From NCBI RefSeq assembly GCF_026212465.1, contig NC_080051.1, positions 17,183,767 to 17,247,766 on the forward strand: DNA of 64,000 nucleotides, written 5' to 3'. This DNA is from Amaranthus tricolor (Eukaryota; Streptophyta; Magnoliopsida; Caryophyllales; Amaranthaceae). Made by a program: the position numbers and the translations under genes. Positions within the stretch are counted from its first letter, which is position 1. Each line of letters begins with the position of its first letter. Below are positions 60,960-64,000 of the stretch, piece by piece. The notes below the pieces were generated by a model. That model ran no database searches. It had not been told where the DNA came from and worked only from the letters and a program-made list of their open reading frames with translations.

Positions 60960-62431
60960 CATACTCTCTCAAGAGATCCAAGTGAAGAAGACGGAGCAGA
61001 CCAACCAACAAACCCATCATCTCCGAGTCCTAGCACACCTTAAAGTACAAGATCATCCCCAAGCTTAGGAAGCCAAACATGATGCTTGACTCCTCAACAT
61101 CAAGAAGCCCGAAGATCAACACGGGATAGACAACAGCCAACATGGCTACAAGATTACCATTGTGACCAAGCAATGATGGCTCTGTTCTCTGGTGAGCCAC
61201 AAACATTTCAAGAAGCAGCACAATAAGAAACATGGATCGAGGCTATAAATGAAGAAATCAAAATGATCAAAAAGAACTACACATGAGAGCTTGCAGACAA
61301 GCCACAAGACAAGGAAGTCATCGGACTCAAGTGGGTGTACAAAGTGAAGCAAAACGATGCTGGCTCCATCAATAAGTACAAAGCAAGGCTCGTTGCAAAG
61401 GGATAAGTACAACTATCGGGAATCGACTTCAACGAAACATATGCCTCAGTTGTCCGCATGGAGACAATCAGAACAGTCCTGGCATTAGCAGCACAACATC
61501 AGCTACCAATCTTTCAGCTCGATGTCAAATCAGCATTTCTAAATGGAGAACTCGAAGAAGAAGTGTACGTCGAGCAACCGTAGGCATAAGTCATCAAAGG
61601 CCAAGAAGAAAAAGTATACCACCTTTGAAAAGTTCTTTACGATCTCAAACAAGCACCTCGAGCGTGGAACAGCAATATCGATAACTATCTTCTCCAGCAT
61701 GGTTTCATCAAGAGTCCGAGTGAACCTTCACTATACATTAAGACGCAAGGTAATGAGAAGTTATCACTGGCTACACCAATGATAAATAATGAGAAGTTAT
61801 CAAAGAATGATGGCAAACCAAAAGTCGACGGAGCAATGTATCGAAGCCTGGTTGGTTCTCTCATTTATCTAACACACAAGACCAGATACAGACAACGCTG
61901 TCAGCATCGTATCAAGGTTCATGAATGAACCGAGTAAGGATCATCTAATAGCAACAAAGAGGATTCTCATATACATTAAGGGAACGAAGAGCTATGGGAT
62001 CATGTATGAGACTGAAAAAGATTTGAAGCTCACAGGATACACCGATAAGTAGTGTGGATGATAGAAAAAGCACAAGCGGATACATATTTCAGCTTGGAAC
62101 CAAGGTGGTTTCATGGTCATTAAAAAAGCAGGCAACGATAGCTTTATCATCAGTAGAAGCAGAATACATTGCAGTAACAAGTGCAGCATGTGAAGCAGTC
62201 TGGCTCAGAAGGATATTGATCGATCTGCAACATAAGCAAGAAACACCAACTACAATGTTCAGAGACAACATGTCAACAATAGCAATGACGAAGAATCCAG
62301 TGTTTCATAGTAGATCAAAACACATCGAGATACGACATCATTACATTTGAGAGTTGGTAGACAAGAAAGAGATTAAACTACAGTTCTGCAAGACGGGGGA
62401 GAAGATCGCAGACAGAAACCATATCAACTGA
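60960..62431 (+). pseudogene. Copia reverse transcriptase and RNase H (decayed, internal deletion)
   Basis: [27 protein letters not shown] and LPIFQLDVKSAFLNGELEEEVYVEQP (61325-61580) identify copia reverse transcriptase, followed by LYDLKQAPRAWN. After SLYIKTQGNEK the sequence jumps to DGAMYRSLVGSLIYL (about 61830), so the YVDD catalytic segment is missing. RNase H follows: DRKSTSGYIFQLG, VSWSLKKQATIALSSVEAEYIA (62060-62170), and SRSKHIEIRHHYI (62312). Several in-frame stops are present. The product cannot be active. Confidence 0.82.
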
Positions 62432-62489
62432 TAGATTTTTCGAGTTCAGAAGACAACTCATAGTTTAAGATTTTTTAGATTCAGGGGAG

Positions 62490-62752
62490 GGTTAAAATAA
62501 TTTAAAAAAATCTAAGATTTTAAAAATATTAAACATCAAAATATTAGACTAAAAAATTAAAAAATATAAATATCTAAGATATAATCATAGAATTTGCTAG
62601 AAAAAATAAACTTGTAACCAAAATTGATCACTATAAATACCCATTGAGGTAATCAATTTTTGGCAATGAGTAAAAAGAGTGATTTTACATATTTGCTTAA
62701 CTTTCTTTCAAAATAAATCAATTTACTATTTTTCTATCTAAATTTTCCTACA
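62490..62752 (+). repeat. 3' LTR of the copia element
   Basis: Same length (263 bp) as the 5' LTR and colinear with it, with many point differences. It retains ACTATAAATACCCATTGAGG, the likely TATA box and start region. Confidence 0.9.
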
Positions 62753-63018
62753 ATAAATCGGTAAACTACAAACACATTGGTTAGAAGATTGAGGTCGAAG
62801 ATAAGCATCCACATCTGTGAGACCATTTAGAAGAATTATCAGCTGTGATGAAAACCGATCTATGGGTGCTTGCTGTTTGATCCGAGATCGGCAAACCCAT
62901 CCTTCAATTGAAAATGATCCTTTTTTGTCTTCTTTCATCTATGATTTGTATTTGTGTTTCTTCTGAATCATCTGATGTTGAATTGCTGCTTATATAAATA
63001 GGATAACTATTATTTATA

Positions 63019-63898
63019 CTAGTTTGCCTGTATAATGTACGGACATGTAATATATTAATTTATACAAATTCCATTAAAAAGTTGGAAATTGTATTAAGTT
63101 TTAATGTCTCATATTAGTAAATGACATTGAAAATAAAAATTAGCGCATATTCATTTATTAACATTATGTATTACCAAACCAACATATTTGAGAAATATAA
63201 TAATGTCTAAATCTTTTCTTTTTAATATTTATATTAGAAGCTTTTAACAATACAAGTTTATATATCTAATTCATGCACAAAATTTTAGTTTTTAATCACT
63301 AATTTTTATTAAAGTATACGTGTAATACACAAATAAGTTAGTTTTATTAAATTAATAATATTAAATGATAAATGATTATAAATAGTTATTAACTAAACAC
63401 ATAATAAAACATGTATTTGAACTTTCCATATAAATACATTTGAATGAAAATTGATTCAATTTTCATATTCATTTATCTAAAAAATGTGTATTAAAATTAT
63501 TTATGTCATAGTTAGAGCAAGTCAAAATATTTGTTCATATACTATCATATATAATTTAATATTAATTTAACTTTTCAAATAATATAAACTTATGGTAATC
63601 TTTATAATTATTATATTCTCACAAAAGAGTTAATTAAGTCAAAATATTTGCATACGCAATCTTTTTATCTTATTTCTCATCCTAAAACAAAAGATTAAGT
63701 TAAAATTTTTAGTATATTTATCTCCTTTAATATTGTTATATGTTTTAATTTATTCAATTACCATTTTAATCATACTATTGCTAAAAAAAGATTAACCATG
63801 TAACAATTCTCATCTAATAATGTTTTTCCATTTGTCATGCCTCCTTGAAGGATGACACTTGGAATTTTCCAACATTTTTATAGTATTGTATGATAGGA
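63019..63898 (-). mobile_element. Non-autonomous Helitron (880 bp)
   Basis: On the minus strand the 5' end is TCCTATCATACAATACTATA after a host A (63899). The 3' end is CCGTACATTATACAGGCAAA then CTAG (63022-63019) and a host T. CCGTA/TACAGG forms an imperfect hairpin ahead of CTAG. These are Helitron termini like those of the 22736 element. No ORF. Confidence 0.65.
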
Positions 63899-64000
63899 TA
63901 TAATGTATGATTTGATCCTTGCATATTTGGGTGTGAATTGAAATGGGAATGAGAATGGGATTTCTGGAGTGGAAAATATGTTACTTATTCCTATAAAACT

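Larger units (their letters stand above)
54949..62752 (+). mobile_element. Copia LTR retrotransposon (7.8 kb) with nested solo LTR
   Basis: Two 263-bp LTRs (54949-55211 and 62490-62752) bound it, with a perfect 5-bp duplication ATAAA (54944-54948 and 62753-62757). After the left LTR, TGGTATTAAGGGC (55215) is a slightly altered initiator-tRNA-Met primer site; before the right LTR, AGGGGAGG (62483-62490) is the polypurine tract. The plus strand carries gag, zinc knuckle, protease, integrase, reverse transcriptase and RNase H in the copia order, all broken by stops. A 3.3-kb insertion (57686-60959) splits integrase from reverse transcriptase. Confidence 0.92.

Overview
The window is plant nuclear DNA, almost certainly from a eudicot. 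It is AT-rich, its genes have GT-AG introns, and it holds many plant transposable elements. Nothing in it fixes the species. No bacterial-style operons, CRISPR arrays, tRNA or true rRNA genes were recognised.

Four host genes look intact after exon-by-exon splicing. (1) A five-exon organellar-type FolD gene, 2422-6350 (+), for a bifunctional methylene-tetrahydrofolate dehydrogenase/cyclohydrolase. (2) A three-exon GH17 beta-1,3-glucanase with a C-terminal X8/CBM43 domain, 18252-22519 (+). Its last coding exon is only 29 nt and supplies the sixth X8 cysteine. (3) A two-exon P-class PPR protein with a likely mitochondrial presequence, 25629-29273 (-). (4) A 43-residue type-1-like metallothionein in two mini-exons, 45372-46400 (-), with a TATA box. 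These genes are unrelated in function.

Transposable elements make up much of the rest, and many still show exact ends and target-site duplications (TSDs). From left to right they include: a 365-bp tandem repeat (1-715); a Mutator-type MITE (1100-2189) with a Cassandra TRIM solo LTR carrying a 5S-like promoter inside it (1332-1603); a second Mutator-type element (7243-7867); LTR-like remnants near 8.5-9.2, 28 and 33.5 kb that share an unrecognised short ORF; a decayed plant-mobile-domain (PMD) gene (11.1-12.3 kb); Mutator MITEs at 14516 and 53099; Stowaway-like MITEs around 15-22 kb; hAT MITEs at 21946, 29643 and 30624; Helitrons at 22736 and 63019; and a copia solo LTR (31980-32271).

The most striking element is a 6.9-kb Mutator-like element (34724-41601). 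It has about 185-bp inverted ends and carries a PMD gene on one strand, facing a MULE transposase fused to an OTU cysteine-protease domain on the other. To its right lie the 3' part of another copia element (42211-about 43400), a PIF-like MITE, a CACTA end fragment, the metallothionein, an 895-bp (AT)n tract, a 3.5-kb autonomous-type hAT (49328-52874), and a 7.8-kb copia element (54949-62752) split by a 3.3-kb Tekay-like solo LTR. All transposon genes are broken by stops or frameshifts, so these are relics. Several insertions lie in host introns, and the host reading frames remain open.
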